DNA of 64,000 bases from CAVRQM01 sp963822705. GTDB taxonomy: Bacteria; Pseudomonadota; Alphaproteobacteria; Acetobacterales; Acetobacteraceae. This document shows positions 41,843 to 51,303 of the stretch, piece by piece. Location of the stretch: contig CAWGIX010000012.1 in the NCBI GenBank assembly GCA_963822705.1, forward strand, positions 434,001-498,000. The letters are read 5' to 3'. Every line of letters starts with the position of its first letter. Within the stretch, counting starts at the first letter, position 1. Under the pieces are notes generated by a model. It was not told the origin of the DNA. It ran no database searches and saw nothing but the letters and a program-made list of their open reading frames with translations. The position numbers were made by a program, and so were the translations under genes.

Positions 41843-43625
41843 TCAGTCGGCTTTCGGTGCCAGATTGATTTTCAAGGACAACTCGCGTAGCCGCGCGGGC
41901 GGAACCGGCGCCGGCGCTCCCATCATCAAATCCTCGCCCTGCTGGTTGAGCGGAAACGCGATCACCTCGCGAATGTTCGGCTCGTCGGCCAGCAGCATGA
42001 CGATGCGGTCGATGCCCGGCGCGGAACCGCCATGCGGCGGCGCGCCGTAGCGGAACGCGTTCAGCATGCCGCCGAACCGCGCCTCCACTTCCTCGGCGCC
42101 GTAGCCCGCGATCTGCGAAGGCCTTTACCATGATGTCCGGGCGGTGATTGCGGATGGCGCCGGAGGACAGCTCGATCCCATTACACACGATATCGTACTG
42201 GAATGCCTTGATCGCCAGAGGGTCCTGCGTCTCCAGCGCCTCCATCCCGCCCTGCGGCATCGAGAACGGATTGTGCGAGAACCCGATCTCGCCCGTCTCC
42301 TCGTCGCGCTCGTACATGGGAAAATCGGTGATCCAGCAGAACCGGAACTCACCGCTGGCGATCAGGCCGAGATCGCTGCCCAGCTGGTGCGCACCACGCC
42401 GGCAAGTTTTGTCGCGTCCTCCCGCTTGCCGGCGGCGAAGAACACGCGTCGCCGGCCGCGAGCCCGCATGCAGCGCGGATCGCCTCGGCGCGCTCGGGCT
42501 CCAGGTTGCGCGCGATCGGGCCTTTCGCGCGCCGTCCGCCTCGAACTGGATGTAGCCCAGGCCCGCCCGCGCCCTGCTCGCGCGCAAACTCGTTCAGCTT
42601 GTCAAAAAAGCTGCGCGGATTCTGGCTGTGCCGGGGGCCGGGATGGCGCGCACCGCGCCGCCTGAGGCCGCAATTTGGCGAACAGGCCAAAGCCGGAGCC
42701 GGCGAAATGCTGCGTCACATCGGTGACGCGCAGCGGGTTGCGCAAGTCCGGCTTGTCGCTGCCGAATTGTGCATCGCCGTCTCATATGGAATGCGCGGAA
42801 ACGGCGGCGGCGATACCGCCCGGCCTTCGGCAAATTCCTCGAACACGCCGGCGATCACCGGCTCGATGGTGTCGAACACGTCTTCCTGGGTCACGAAGCT
42901 CATCTCAAAATCGAGCTGGTAGAATTCGCCCGGAGAACGGTCGGCCCGGCTGGCTTCGTCGCGAAAGCAGGGTGCGATCTGGAAATAGCGGTCGAAGCCG
43001 GCCACCATCAGCAACTGCTTGAACTGCTGCGGTGCCTGCGGCAGCGCATAGAATTTTCCCGGATGCAGCCGGGCGGGAACCAGAAAATCGCGGGCGCCCT
43101 CCGGGGCTGGAGGCGGTCAGGATCGGCGTCTGGAACTCCGTGAACCCGGCCTCGATCATGCGCCGGCGGATCGACGCGATGAGTCCGGCCCGCAGCATGA
43201 TGTTGCGATGCACCTTTTCGCGCCGCAGATCCAGAAATCGGTATTTGAGCCGCAGCTCGTCAGGATAATTTCTCGTCTCCTGCAACCTGGATGGGCAGCA
43301 ATTCGGCCGCCGACTGCAGCGCGAGCGCCTCGACCCGCAATTCGATCTCGCCGGTGGGCAGGCGCGGATTGACGGTGCCCGGCTCGCGCAGCACCACCTT
43401 GCCGGTGACGGTGACGACGCTTTCCGCGCGCAACCGGTCCGCGGCCTCGAACGCCGGCGTGCCGGCGGCGAACACGATCTGGGTGAGGCCGAAATGGTCG
43501 CGCAGGTCGACGAACAGCAGCCCGCCGTGGTCGCGCTTGCTGTGCACCCAGCCCGAGAGGCGCGCGGCAATGCCTGCGTCGGCGGCGCGCAGCGCGCCGC
43601 AGCTGTGGGTGCGATAGGCGTGCAT
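41843..43625 (-). CDS. aspS: Aspartyl-tRNA synthetase, at least five frameshifts
   Basis: AspRS charges tRNA-Asp (in most alphaproteobacteria also tRNA-Asn). The N-terminal anticodon-binding OB fold is clear from ATG 43625 (MHAYRTHSCGALRAADAGIAARLSGWVHSKRDHGGLLFVDLRDHFGLTQIVF). Class II motifs follow in other frames: RNYPDELRLKYRFLDLRR, KFYALPQAPQQFKQLLMVAGFDRYFQIAPCFRDEASRADR (motif 2), a segment of the bacterial insertion domain, and YGAPPHGGSAPGIDRIVMLL with the terminal motif 3. The stop is at 41843. Frame changes lie near 43265, 43100, 42720, 42600, 42400 and 42120. The gene is indispensable, so sequence error is the simplest explanation; a second intact copy elsewhere is the alternative. 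Confidence 0.85.
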
Positions 43626-43758
43626 GGGGCGTTCCGGGGCACAAAAGAGCGGCAAACAAGCCAGCGCGCGGAGCGGTGTCAAGGCGTCACGGCCAATTCC
43701 CGCTTGCATCGGCCGTGAGGGTGTGCTAGGAATTTGGTCCTGAAAACAGAGGAACGCG

Positions 43759-43977
43759 ATGGCAGACGATCCGCCCGACGGGTTCGATCCTCTTCATGAC
43801 TTGCGGACCCCGTTCATTTTCGTCCCCCACGGCGCCCCGGAGCCGCTGGAGTGGATGGCGGCGCATCCCGGCTGGGTCAAGTTTCCGGCCACACTGGTCG
43901 CTCGGGACGAGCCGCAGCCCGAACCAGCGCCGACCCCGGTTCCGGCCGACGACCGGACCGGCGCCGGCCCGGCATGA
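43759..43977 (+). CDS. Small conserved hypothetical protein
   Basis: A 72-residue hydrophilic protein: MADDPPDGFDPLHDLRTPFIFVPHGAPEPLEWMAAHPGWVKFPATLV, followed by a Pro/Glu-rich tail (EPQPEPAPTPVPADD). AGAGGAA lies about 7 bp before ATG 43759. The FIFVPHGAPEPLEWMAAHPGW segment looks structured and conserved. I recall similar short proteins in Acetobacterales, without function. It stands alone between the divergent aspS and the end of pheT. Confidence 0.65.
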   Translation: MADDPPDGFDPLHDLRTPFIFVPHGAPEPLEWMAAHPGWVKFPATLVARDEPQPEPAPTPVPADDRTGAGPA

Positions 43978-44040
43978 CGTGCGCTTTTCCCGCCCGCCGA
44001 TCCCGCCGAACCCGTACCCGGCCGACCGGCCAGGGGCGTC

Positions 44041-46506
44041 TCACCCCCGCAGCACCGCCCCGGTCGCCTTGACGACCCCCGCCACCACTCGGGCGGCAGC
44101 AGCCTCGATTTCCGCGTCGGTCAACGTGCGCTCGCGCGGCTGGAACGTCACTTCGATGCCAAGCGATTTCCGACCGGCGGGAACGGTGCCGCCCTCGTAA
44201 AGGTCGAACAGCATCACGCCCGTGACCAGCGCCCGATCGGCCGTACGCGCCGCGCGCAGCAAAACCTCGGCGGGCAGGTCGCGATCGACCAGGAACGCAA
44301 AGTCCCGGCGCACCGGCTGGAATGGCGGCAAGTCCGGTGCCGCTCGCCGGCGCCGTTTTGGTTCGGAAACCGCCGCCAAAAAGATTTCTACGCCGACCGC
44401 AGGACCGGACATATCAAGCGCCGCCAGCACTCGCGGATGCAGCGCGCCGAAATTGGCCAATACCGTTTTGGGACCTTGCCGGATCACGCCCGAACGTCCG
44501 GGATGGTAGAAGTCCGGCGCATCCGCCGTCGTTGACAGCGCGTCGAGCGGCACGCCCAGCGCCGCCAGCACCGAAAACGCATCGCCGCGGGCATCGAGCG
44601 CATCGACATCGCGCGCGGCGACGGCCCAGTTGCGCGGCGTCTGCCCTACACGCAAGGCCGCAGCGACCTGTGTCTGTGCATCAGGATCGGTGCCCGAAAA
44701 AGCCGGCCCGACCTCGAACAGCGACGTCTCCGAGAACCCCCGCGCCGCATTGCGGGCCGCGGCGAGCGCCAGTGTCGCCAACGGCGTCGGACGCAACTGG
44801 TCGAGATCCGACGCAATGGGATTTTGCAAACGCAACACAAACTCTCCGCCGCCGAACAGTGCAGCCTGCGCCTGCGCCATAAAACTGAACGTCACGCATT
44901 CCACCAGGCCGGACGCGGCCAGCGTGCGCCGCGCCAGGGCGGCTCGTGTTTGGCGTGGCAAGAGACTTGCCGCAGGCACCGCAGAAATGGGCGGCATGGA
45001 AGCGGGCGGGATCGCGTCCAGGCCGTGCAGCCGCAATACTTCTTCGATCAGGTCGGCTTCCGGTTCCGCGTCCAGCCTGGCCGCAGCAGCCGCGCGGGCG
45101 CGCTGCGGATCGAGTTTTTCGGCCGGCTCCAGTTCGCTGCGGCTGGCGATGTCGTTGCGCCACGACGGCACCTGCACCGTCACCCGCGCCGCGTCGCGCT
45201 CCGCCACCTCAAAACCGAGACGGCGCAACGTGTCCACGGCCTCATCCGCGGCGATATCCACGCCTCCCAGTCCGGCAAGGCGGGCGAAGCGCATCGTGGC
45301 CTGCCGCTGCCATTCCGGCTCGCGCCCGGCCGAGACGACCTCGCTCGGCTCGCCGCCACAAAGGTCGAGAATCATGCGCGTGGCGGCCTCGACGGCGTCG
45401 GGCAGCAGTGCCGGATCGATGCCGCGCTCGTTGCGTTGCCGCGCGTCCGAGACGATCTGGTGCCGCCGCCCGCTCAATGCGATGTGTACCGGATCGAACA
45501 GCGCACACTCCAAGAACACCGTCATGGTGTTTTCGTCGCAGCCGGTCGCCTCGCCGCCGATCACCCCGGCCATGGATTGCACGCCGGCGGCATCGGCGAT
45601 TACGCAATCTTCGGGGAAAACCTCGTAGGTCTTGCCGTTGAGGGCCAAGAAACTTTCGCCGGCGCCGGGCCGCAGGGTCAGCACCGGTCCGCTCACTTTG
45701 TCCGCATCGAACACGTGCAGCGGTCGGGCGAGGTCGATGGTGAAAAAGTTCGTCACGTCCACCAGCGCGTTGATCGGCCGCAATCCGATTGCGGTCAGCC
45801 GGTCGGCAAGCCAGCTCGGGCTCGGGCCATTGCGCAGGCCGCGAATGGTGCGCCCCAAAATCCAGGGGCACGCCTCCGGCATGGCGATTGTCCAATTCAG
45901 CGGACTCTTGAACGCCGCCCGTATCTTGTCTGCCCGCCACGGTTTCAGGCTGCCCATTTCCGCCGCGGCCAGGTCGCGCGCCACGCCGCGCACCGCCAGC
46001 GCATCGCCGCGGTTGGGAGTCACGGCGATCTCGATGACCGGATCGTCAAGACCCGCCCACGCGGCGTAGGACGCGCCGACCGGGGCATCCTCCGGCAATT
46101 CGACGATGCCGGCATGGTCGTCACCCAAACCCATTTCGCGGGCACTCAGCAGCATCCCGGCACTTTTGACGCCGCGGATCTCGCCTACTTTCAGCACCGC
46201 CCCGGACGCCGGGATCACCGAGCCGGGTGCCGCGAACACCGCCTTCATGCCGGTGCGCGCATTCGGCGCCCCGCACACGACGCGGACGATGTCGCCACCC
46301 GCATCCACCGTGCAGACACGCAGCCGGTCGGCATTGGGATGCGGCGCCGCCTCGACCACGCGCGCGACGCGAAACGACGCCAGCGCCGCGCCCGCGTTGT
46401 CCACCCGTTCCACCTCCAGCCCGATCGCCGACAGTTTCGCGGTGATGGCATCGAGCGGCGCATCCGTTTCCAGATGCGTGCGCAACCAGGACAGCGAGAA
46501 CTTCAC
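44041..46506 (-). CDS. pheT: Phenylalanyl-tRNA synthetase beta subunit
   Basis: An intact 821-residue PheT, the editing and tRNA-binding subunit of the alpha2beta2 enzyme. It starts MKFSLSWLRTHLETDAPLDAITAKLSAIGLEVERV. A tRNA-binding EMAP-like domain follows (ADRLRVCTVDAGGDIVRVVCGAPNARTGMKAVFA, residues 55-100). The B3/B4 editing domain contains FFTIDLARPLHVFDADK and AGVIGGEATGCDENT. B5 (IAADEAVDTLRRLGFEV) and the C-terminal anticodon-recognition FDX-ACB domain (FQPVRRDFAFLVDRDLPAEVLLRAAR) complete it. It starts 1 bp after pheS in the rpmI-rplT-pheS-pheT operon. Confidence 0.96.
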   Translation of the reverse strand: MKFSLSWLRTHLETDAPLDAITAKLSAIGLEVERVDNAGAALASFRVARVVEAAPHPNADRLRVCTVDAGGDIVRVVCGAPNARTGMKAVFAAPGSVIPASGAVLKVGEIRGVKSAGMLLSAREMGLGDDHAGIVELPEDAPVGASYAAWAGLDDPVIEIAVTPNRGDALAVRGVARDLAAAEMGSLKPWRADKIRAAFKSPLNWTIAMPEACPWILGRTIRGLRNGPSPSWLADRLTAIGLRPINALVDVTNFFTIDLARPLHVFDADKVSGPVLTLRPGAGESFLALNGKTYEVFPEDCVIADAAGVQSMAGVIGGEATGCDENTMTVFLECALFDPVHIALSGRRHQIVSDARQRNERGIDPALLPDAVEAATRMILDLCGGEPSEVVSAGREPEWQRQATMRFARLAGLGGVDIAADEAVDTLRRLGFEVAERDAARVTVQVPSWRNDIASRSELEPAEKLDPQRARAAAAARLDAEPEADLIEEVLRLHGLDAIPPASMPPISAVPAASLLPRQTRAALARRTLAASGLVECVTFSFMAQAQAALFGGGEFVLRLQNPIASDLDQLRPTPLATLALAAARNAARGFSETSLFEVGPAFSGTDPDAQTQVAAALRVGQTPRNWAVAARDVDALDARGDAFSVLAALGVPLDALSTTADAPDFYHPGRSGVIRQGPKTVLANFGALHPRVLAALDMSGPAVGVEIFLAAVSEPKRRRRAAPDLPPFQPVRRDFAFLVDRDLPAEVLLRAARTADRALVTGVMLFDLYEGGTVPAGRKSLGIEVTFQPRERTLTDAEIEAAAARVVAGVVKATGAVLRG

Positions 46507-46507
46507 C

Positions 46508-47575
46508 TCACAGCCCTTCGTGCAGCATCGGCGGCGTCAGCGGGTTCGTTCCGTAATGGCGCAGCCAGCGGATGTCGCTCTCGAAGAATGCGCGCAGGTC
46601 CGGGATGCCGTGCTTCAGCATGGTCACGCGATCGACGCCCATGCCGAACGCAAACCCTTGCCACTCGGACGGATCAACACCGCAGTTGGCCAGCACTTTC
46701 GGGTGCACCATGCCGCTGCCCAGAATTTCCAGCCAGTCGCCGCCACCACCCAGCTCGCCGGTACGCCGGTTCCAGCCGATATCCACTTCCATCGACGGCT
46801 CGGTGAAGGGAAAGTAGCTGGAACGGAACCGCACCGGCAGCGTGGCGATGCCGAAGAATGCGCGCAAGAAATCGATCAGGCAGCCTTTCAGGTGCGCCAG
46901 CGTGATGTTCCTGTCGATGGCGATGCCCTCGCATTGATGGAACATCGGGCTGTGCGTCGCATCGTGATCGCCGCGATAGACCCGGCCGGTGGAAATAACC
47001 CGGATCGGCGGCGGCTGCTGCAGCATGGAAATGATCTGCACGTCGGATGTCTGCGTGCGCAGCAGCAGCGGGCGCCCGTCGCGCGTGCCGGGCAGATAGA
47101 ACGTGTCGTGGTCCGCACGCGCCGGATGGTGCGCGGGGATGTTCAACGCGCCGAAATTGTACCAATCGGTCTGGATGTCGAACCCCTCGCCCACGGAAAA
47201 GCCCATGGCCCCGAAAATCGCGGCCATCTCCTCCATGGTGCGGGTGATCGGATGGATGAGGCCGGCGGGCGCGGGCCGCGGCGGCAGGGTGACATCGATG
47301 CGCTCGGCGGCCAGCCGTGCCTCGAGCTCCGCCGCGGCGAGCACCGCTCGCCGGGTCTCGATGGCCTGCTCCAGTTCGGTTTTGAGCCGGTTCAGCGTGG
47401 CGCCGCGTTCGCGACGCTCTTCCGGCCCGAGCCTGCCCAATTCCTTCAGCAGCGCCGTGAGCCGCCCGGATTTGCCCAGCACGGCCACGCGCACGGCATC
47501 AAGCGCGCGCAGATCGGCCGCGCCCGCCAGCGCCGCGTCGGTCTCCGCCCGCAATGCGGCAAGGTCGTCGGTCAT
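46508..47575 (-). CDS. pheS: Phenylalanyl-tRNA synthetase alpha subunit
   Basis: The catalytic subunit, 355 residues from ATG 47575 (MTDDLAALRAETDAAL). An N-terminal coiled coil (residues 1-90) contacts tRNA. The class II core has HPITRTMEEMAAIFGAMGFSVGEGFDIQTDWYNFGALNIPAHHPARADHDTFYL, RTQTSDVQIISML, motif 2 GRVYRGDHDATHSPMFHQCEGIAI, FTEPSMEVDI, EILGSGMVHPKVL and motif 3 FAFGMGVDRVTMLKHGIPDLR. No frameshift. The 78-bp gap after rplT contains a hairpin that could attenuate transcription into pheST. Confidence 0.96.
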   Translation of the reverse strand: MTDDLAALRAETDAALAGAADLRALDAVRVAVLGKSGRLTALLKELGRLGPEERRERGATLNRLKTELEQAIETRRAVLAAAELEARLAAERIDVTLPPRPAPAGLIHPITRTMEEMAAIFGAMGFSVGEGFDIQTDWYNFGALNIPAHHPARADHDTFYLPGTRDGRPLLLRTQTSDVQIISMLQQPPPIRVISTGRVYRGDHDATHSPMFHQCEGIAIDRNITLAHLKGCLIDFLRAFFGIATLPVRFRSSYFPFTEPSMEVDIGWNRRTGELGGGGDWLEILGSGMVHPKVLANCGVDPSEWQGFAFGMGVDRVTMLKHGIPDLRAFFESDIRWLRHYGTNPLTPPMLHEGL

Positions 47576-47591
47576 CGGACTCCCGCTATGC

Positions 47592-47621
47592 AAAGGGGCC
47601 ACCCCGGTCCGGGCAGCCCCT
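47592..47621 (-). terminator. Possible attenuator hairpin between rplT and pheS
   Basis: On the minus strand AGGGGC (from 47621) pairs with GCCCCT, with a GC-rich inner stem, followed by TTT. Only three T residues follow, so it would be a weak intrinsic terminator or partial attenuator. It lies between the rplT stop and the pheS ATG. Confidence 0.35.
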
Positions 47622-47653
47622 GAGGACGGGCGGCGCGCGTCGAGGCAACCGGC

Positions 47654-48013
47654 TCAGGCGACAGGGGCGGCCTGCACCTTGCGCACGATCTCCGCAAAAC
47701 TCGTCGGGTCGTCATAGGCGATCGCCGCCAGCACCTTGCGGTCCATTTCGATGCCGGCCCGCTTCAAGCCGTCGATGAAGCGGCTGTAGGTCAGGCCGTG
47801 CTCGCGCACCGCGGCGTTGATGCGCTGGATCCACAGGCCGCGGAACTCGCGCTTCTTCACCCGGCGGTCGCGATACGCGTATTGCAGCGATTTTTCCAGC
47901 CGCTCCAGCGCGATCCGGTAATTGGTGGAGCTGCGGCCGACAAAGCCCTTGCTCTGCGCCAGCACCTTCTTGTGCCGCGCATGGGTGGTGGTACCCCGTT
48001 TGACGCGCGCCAT
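47654..48013 (-). CDS. rplT: 50S ribosomal protein L20
   Basis: A 119-residue L20: MARVKRGTTTHARHKKVLAQSKGFVGRSSTNYRIALERLEKSLQYAYRDRRVKKREFRGLWIQRINAAVREHGLTYSRFIDGLKRAGIEMDRKVLAAIAYDDPTSFAEIV. The basic N-terminal arm (residues 1-60) contacts 23S rRNA early in assembly; the globular C-terminal domain in other bacteria also binds its own leader mRNA. It lies 3 bp after rpmI in the standard order; infC, often first in this operon, is not here. Confidence 0.97.
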   Translation of the reverse strand: MARVKRGTTTHARHKKVLAQSKGFVGRSSTNYRIALERLEKSLQYAYRDRRVKKREFRGLWIQRINAAVREHGLTYSRFIDGLKRAGIEMDRKVLAAIAYDDPTSFAEIVRKVQAAPVA

Positions 48014-48016
48014 GTC

Positions 48017-48223
48017 CTATCTCTCCAGCCCGTACGGCGCCCACTGCTTCACGGTCACCGCGTCGGCGTGGAACAGCACCTGGCTGCCGCGGGCTTTCCG
48101 TTTCATTTTCTGCGGCCGGTTGATGAGGCCGTGGCGCTTCATTCCGGGACCGGACATCACCTTGCCGGTCGCGGTGATCTTGAATCGCTTCTTGACCGAT
48201 GACTTGGTTTTCAGCTTGGGCAT
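48017..48223 (-). CDS. rpmI: 50S ribosomal protein L35
   Basis: A 68-residue L35: MPKLKTKSSVKKRFKITATGKVMSGPGMKRHGLINRPQKMKRKARGSQVLFHADAVTVKQWAPYGL. ATG 48223 is chosen because the upstream in-frame extension has no family similarity. First gene of the rpmI-rplT-pheS-pheT operon. The 148 bp separating it from the divergent nadE should contain both promoters; no L20-type leader pseudoknot could be assigned by eye. Confidence 0.96.
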   Translation of the reverse strand: MPKLKTKSSVKKRFKITATGKVMSGPGMKRHGLINRPQKMKRKARGSQVLFHADAVTVKQWAPYGLER

Positions 48224-48371
48224 TTGCACTCTCCTGTCGCGCACGCGTTGCGGCCGGGCATGCCCTTCCAGGCCCGGCGCGCAGACGGAGCGCCGCCTAT
48301 AGGCGTCCCGCCTGGCGAACGCAAGTTGACCTCGGCTTTCCCGCGCGGCCCGCAAGGGCCACATTACGGGC

Positions 48372-50417
48372 ATGACGTTTCACTCCCCCTATGCCCACGG
48401 GTTCTGCCGCGTCGCCGCCTGCACCACAAAAGTGGCCCTGGCCCACCCCGCGCCGAACGCCGAGGCGGTGCTGCGCATGGCGCGGGACTGCGACGCCGAG
48501 GGCGTGGCGCTCGCCGTGTTTCCGGAACTCTGCCTGTCCGGCTACTCCATCGAGGACCTGCTCTTGCAGGACGCACTGCTCGACGCGGTGGAACGGGCCG
48601 CCGCGACAGTGATTGCGGGCTCGGCGGACTTGACACCGCTGCTGCTGGTCGGCGCGCCACTGCGCCATGCCGGGCGCGTCTACAACACCGCACTGGTGAT
48701 CCATCGCGGCCGGCTGCTGGGCGTGGTGCCGAAATCGTACCTCCCCACCTACCGGGAATTCTACGAACGCCGCCAATGCGCCCCCGGCGACCGTTCGGAC
48801 GGCGGCGAGATCACCCTGGCCGGGCAGGATGCGCCGTTCGGCCCGGACCTGCTGTTTGCCGCCGACGACCTGCCCGGCTTCGTGCTGCACACCGAAATCT
48901 GCGAGGATTTCTGGGTGCCGATCCCGCCCAGTGCCGAGGCGGCGCTGGCCGGCGCCACGGTGCTCGCGAACCTGTCCGGCAGCCCCATCACCATCGGCCG
49001 CGCCGAGGCACGCAAGCTGCTGAGCCAGAGCGCCTCCGCGCGCTGTCTCGCCGCCTACGTCTATGCCGCCGCCGGTGCCGGCAAATCCACCACCGACCTT
49101 TCTTGGGACGGGCAGGTGATGATCTACGAGAACGGCGCGCTGCTGGCCGAGGCGGAGCGTTTTCCGCCCGGCGACCAGATGGCGGTGGCCGACATCGACC
49201 TGGACCTGCTGCGGCAGGAGCGGATGCGCATGGGCACGTTCGACGACAACCGCCGCACCCACGCCCCCCGCACCGGCCGGTTCCGGACCGTGCGTTTTGG
49301 GCTGCAGCCGCCGGACCGCGCCATGGCGCTGCGCCGTGCCGTGCCGCGGTTTCCGTTCGTGCCGGCCGATCCTGCCCGCCTCGCGCAGGATTGCTACGAG
49401 GGCTACAGCATCCAGGTCGCGGGACTGGTGCAGCGTCTGCGCGCCATCGGCATTCTACGCGTGGTGATCGGCGTGTCGGGCGGGCTGGATTCCACTCACG
49501 CCCTGATCGTGGCCGCACGGGCGATGGATCTGCTAAAACTGCCACGGGAAAACATCTTGGCGTTTACCTTGCCGGGGTTCGCCACCGGCGAGCAGACGCG
49601 GGGCAATGCCTGGGCACTGATGCGGGCGCTGGGCGTGACCGCGGCGGAACTCGACATCCGCCCCGCCGCGCGCCAGATGTTTGCCGATCTCGGCCATCCG
49701 TTTTCTCGCGGCGAGCCGGTCTACGATGTTACGTTCGAGAACGTGCAGGCCGGGCTGCGCACCGACTATCTGTTCCGGCTGGCCAACCAGCGCGAGGCCA
49801 TCGTGCTCGGCACCGGAGATTTATCGGAACTCGCGCTCGGCTGGTGCACTTATGGCGTGGGCGACCAGATGTCGCACTACGATGTCAATGCCGGGGTGCC
49901 CAAAACGCTGATTCAGCATCTGATCCGCTGGGTGATCAGCAGCGGCCAGTTCGCCCCGGATGTCTGCCGCACGCTGGAGGCGATCCTGGATACGGAAATC
50001 TCCCCCGAACTGGTCCCGGTCGAAGCCGGCAGCACGCCGCAGAGCACGGAGTCGCGTGTGGGCCCCTACGAACTGCAGGATTTTTCCCTGTTCTACACGC
50101 TGCGCTACGGGTTCCGGCCGTCCAAAATCGCGTTTTTGGCGTTGCATGCCTGGGGCGAGGCCGAGCGCGGGGCGTGGCCGCCGAACTTCCCGACAGACCG
50201 GCGACGCGCCTACGACCTGGCCACCATTCGGCGCTGGCTCGAGGTTTTTGTGCGCCGCTTTTTCGGGTTCAGCCAGTTCAAGCGCTCGGCGATGCCGAAC
50301 GGGCCGAAGGTCGCGGCCGGCGGCGCGCTGTCGCCGCGCGGCGAGTGGCGGGCGCCCTCCGACGGCAACGCCGCGGCCTGGCTCGAAGATGTTTCCCGTA
50401 ACGTGCCGGAGGCGTGA
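48372..50417 (+). CDS. nadE: Glutamine-dependent NAD+ synthetase
   Basis: A 681-residue two-domain enzyme converting nicotinic acid adenine dinucleotide to NAD with glutamine as nitrogen donor. The N-terminal nitrilase-like glutaminase has Glu in FPELCLSGYSIEDL, Lys in VVPKSYLPTYREFYERR and Cys in HTEICEDFWVP. The synthetase domain has the PP-loop GVSGGLDSTHALI (about residues 368-380), TLPGFATGEQTRGNA, VYDVTFENVQAGLRTDYLFRLAN and GTGDLSELALGWCTYGVGDQMSHYDVN. Same large form as in actinobacteria and many alphaproteobacteria. The stop overlaps the next gene's ATG. Confidence 0.96.
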   Translation: MTFHSPYAHGFCRVAACTTKVALAHPAPNAEAVLRMARDCDAEGVALAVFPELCLSGYSIEDLLLQDALLDAVERAAATVIAGSADLTPLLLVGAPLRHAGRVYNTALVIHRGRLLGVVPKSYLPTYREFYERRQCAPGDRSDGGEITLAGQDAPFGPDLLFAADDLPGFVLHTEICEDFWVPIPPSAEAALAGATVLANLSGSPITIGRAEARKLLSQSASARCLAAYVYAAAGAGKSTTDLSWDGQVMIYENGALLAEAERFPPGDQMAVADIDLDLLRQERMRMGTFDDNRRTHAPRTGRFRTVRFGLQPPDRAMALRRAVPRFPFVPADPARLAQDCYEGYSIQVAGLVQRLRAIGILRVVIGVSGGLDSTHALIVAARAMDLLKLPRENILAFTLPGFATGEQTRGNAWALMRALGVTAAELDIRPAARQMFADLGHPFSRGEPVYDVTFENVQAGLRTDYLFRLANQREAIVLGTGDLSELALGWCTYGVGDQMSHYDVNAGVPKTLIQHLIRWVISSGQFAPDVCRTLEAILDTEISPELVPVEAGSTPQSTESRVGPYELQDFSLFYTLRYGFRPSKIAFLALHAWGEAERGAWPPNFPTDRRRAYDLATIRRWLEVFVRRFFGFSQFKRSAMPNGPKVAAGGALSPRGEWRAPSDGNAAAWLEDVSRNVPEA

Positions 50418-51022
50418 TGGCCGAGTCGCTGGCGCAGGGACCGCTCGGCCCCGGCACCGTGCATGTGTGCGTGGACATGCAGCGCATGTTCGCCGAGCAC
50501 ACTGACTGGTACACGCCCTGGATGCTGCGCGTGCTGCCGACCGTGCGCCGGCTGGCGGAGCACCGGCCGGAGCGCACTGTGTTCACCCGCTTCATCCCGG
50601 CCGACCGGCCGGGCGAGGGTGTTGGAGCATGGCGCCGCTATTATGAGCATTGGGCATCGATGACCGTGGAACGGCTCGGCCGCGACATGCTGGATTTGCT
50701 GCCGGAGCTGGCTGCCCTGGTCCCGCCGGCTCAGGTGGTGAACAAGTGCGTGTATTCGCCTTGGTTCGATCCTGATCTGCAACGCGCGCTGGCCGAAATG
50801 TCGGCGGACACACTGGTGGTGACCGGCGGGGAGACCGATGTGTGCGTGCTGAGCACCGTGCTGGGCGCGGTGGACCACGGTTTTCGCGTGGTGCTGGCCA
50901 CCGACGGGCTGTGCAGCTCGGCGGACGAAACCCACGACGCCTCGCTGCGGCTGTATGAAAGCCGTTTCGGGCAGCAGGTGGAGACGGCGGAGGCGGATTC
51001 GATTTTGCGGGCCTGGGGGTAA
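50417..51022 (+). CDS. Isochorismatase-family cysteine hydrolase
   Basis: A 201-residue cysteine hydrolase. Catalytic triad candidates: Asp in HVCVDMQRMFAEHTDWY, Lys in VVNKCVYSPW, and Cys in VTGGETDVCVLSTVLGAVDHGFRVVLATDGLCSS. The family includes nicotinamidases, isochorismatases and carbamoylases. Coupling to nadE (TGATG overlap) suggests a nicotinamide- or NAD-related substrate, but the sequence alone does not prove it: the nicotinamidase metal site (D-x-H-x-x-H) is not evident. An in-frame GTG at 50414 is an alternative start. Confidence 0.85.
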   Translation: MAESLAQGPLGPGTVHVCVDMQRMFAEHTDWYTPWMLRVLPTVRRLAEHRPERTVFTRFIPADRPGEGVGAWRRYYEHWASMTVERLGRDMLDLLPELAALVPPAQVVNKCVYSPWFDPDLQRALAEMSADTLVVTGGETDVCVLSTVLGAVDHGFRVVLATDGLCSSADETHDASLRLYESRFGQQVETAEADSILRAWG

Positions 51023-51084
51023 GGGCGGCGACAATGGCAGAACATGCCATAGACTGCATGCTTGCGGACGGTCAGCAAATTTCG

Positions 51085-51303
51085 CTCACTCTTTTTCGGC
51101 GCTCTACGGCCGCCCTGCCGATTATCCCGCCAGCGGCCCTCGCCGCGTAGCGCTGGGATCGGACATCCGCGTCGGAATCGTGGCGCCGTATATCGTCATC
51201 TACCGGCACAGCGAGCCGGACGACATCGTGACGGTGTCGCGTATGATCCACGGTCGTCAGGATTTTACCGCAGGTTACTCGCCGGAGGCCGATAATGCCG
51301 ACT
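51085..51303 (+). pseudogene. RelE/ParE-family toxin remnant
   Basis: In one frame the text reads LYGRPADYPASGPRRVALGSDIRVGIVAPYIVIYRHSEPDDIVTVSRMIHGRQDF. The part IRVGIVAPYIVIYRH...IVTVSRMIHGRQD is the C-terminal beta-sheet of ParE toxins (usual form Y-x-I-x-Y...I-x-I-x-R-V-x-H-x-R-x-D). The N-terminal helices are missing or scrambled and no proper start or antitoxin gene precedes it. It runs into the 3' end of ahcY on the other strand. Best read as a decayed toxin. Confidence 0.5.

Noticed and set aside
48224..48371. L20-type autoregulatory leader before rpmI
   Set aside because: No pseudoknot or tRNA-like motif could be assigned, and infC is absent.
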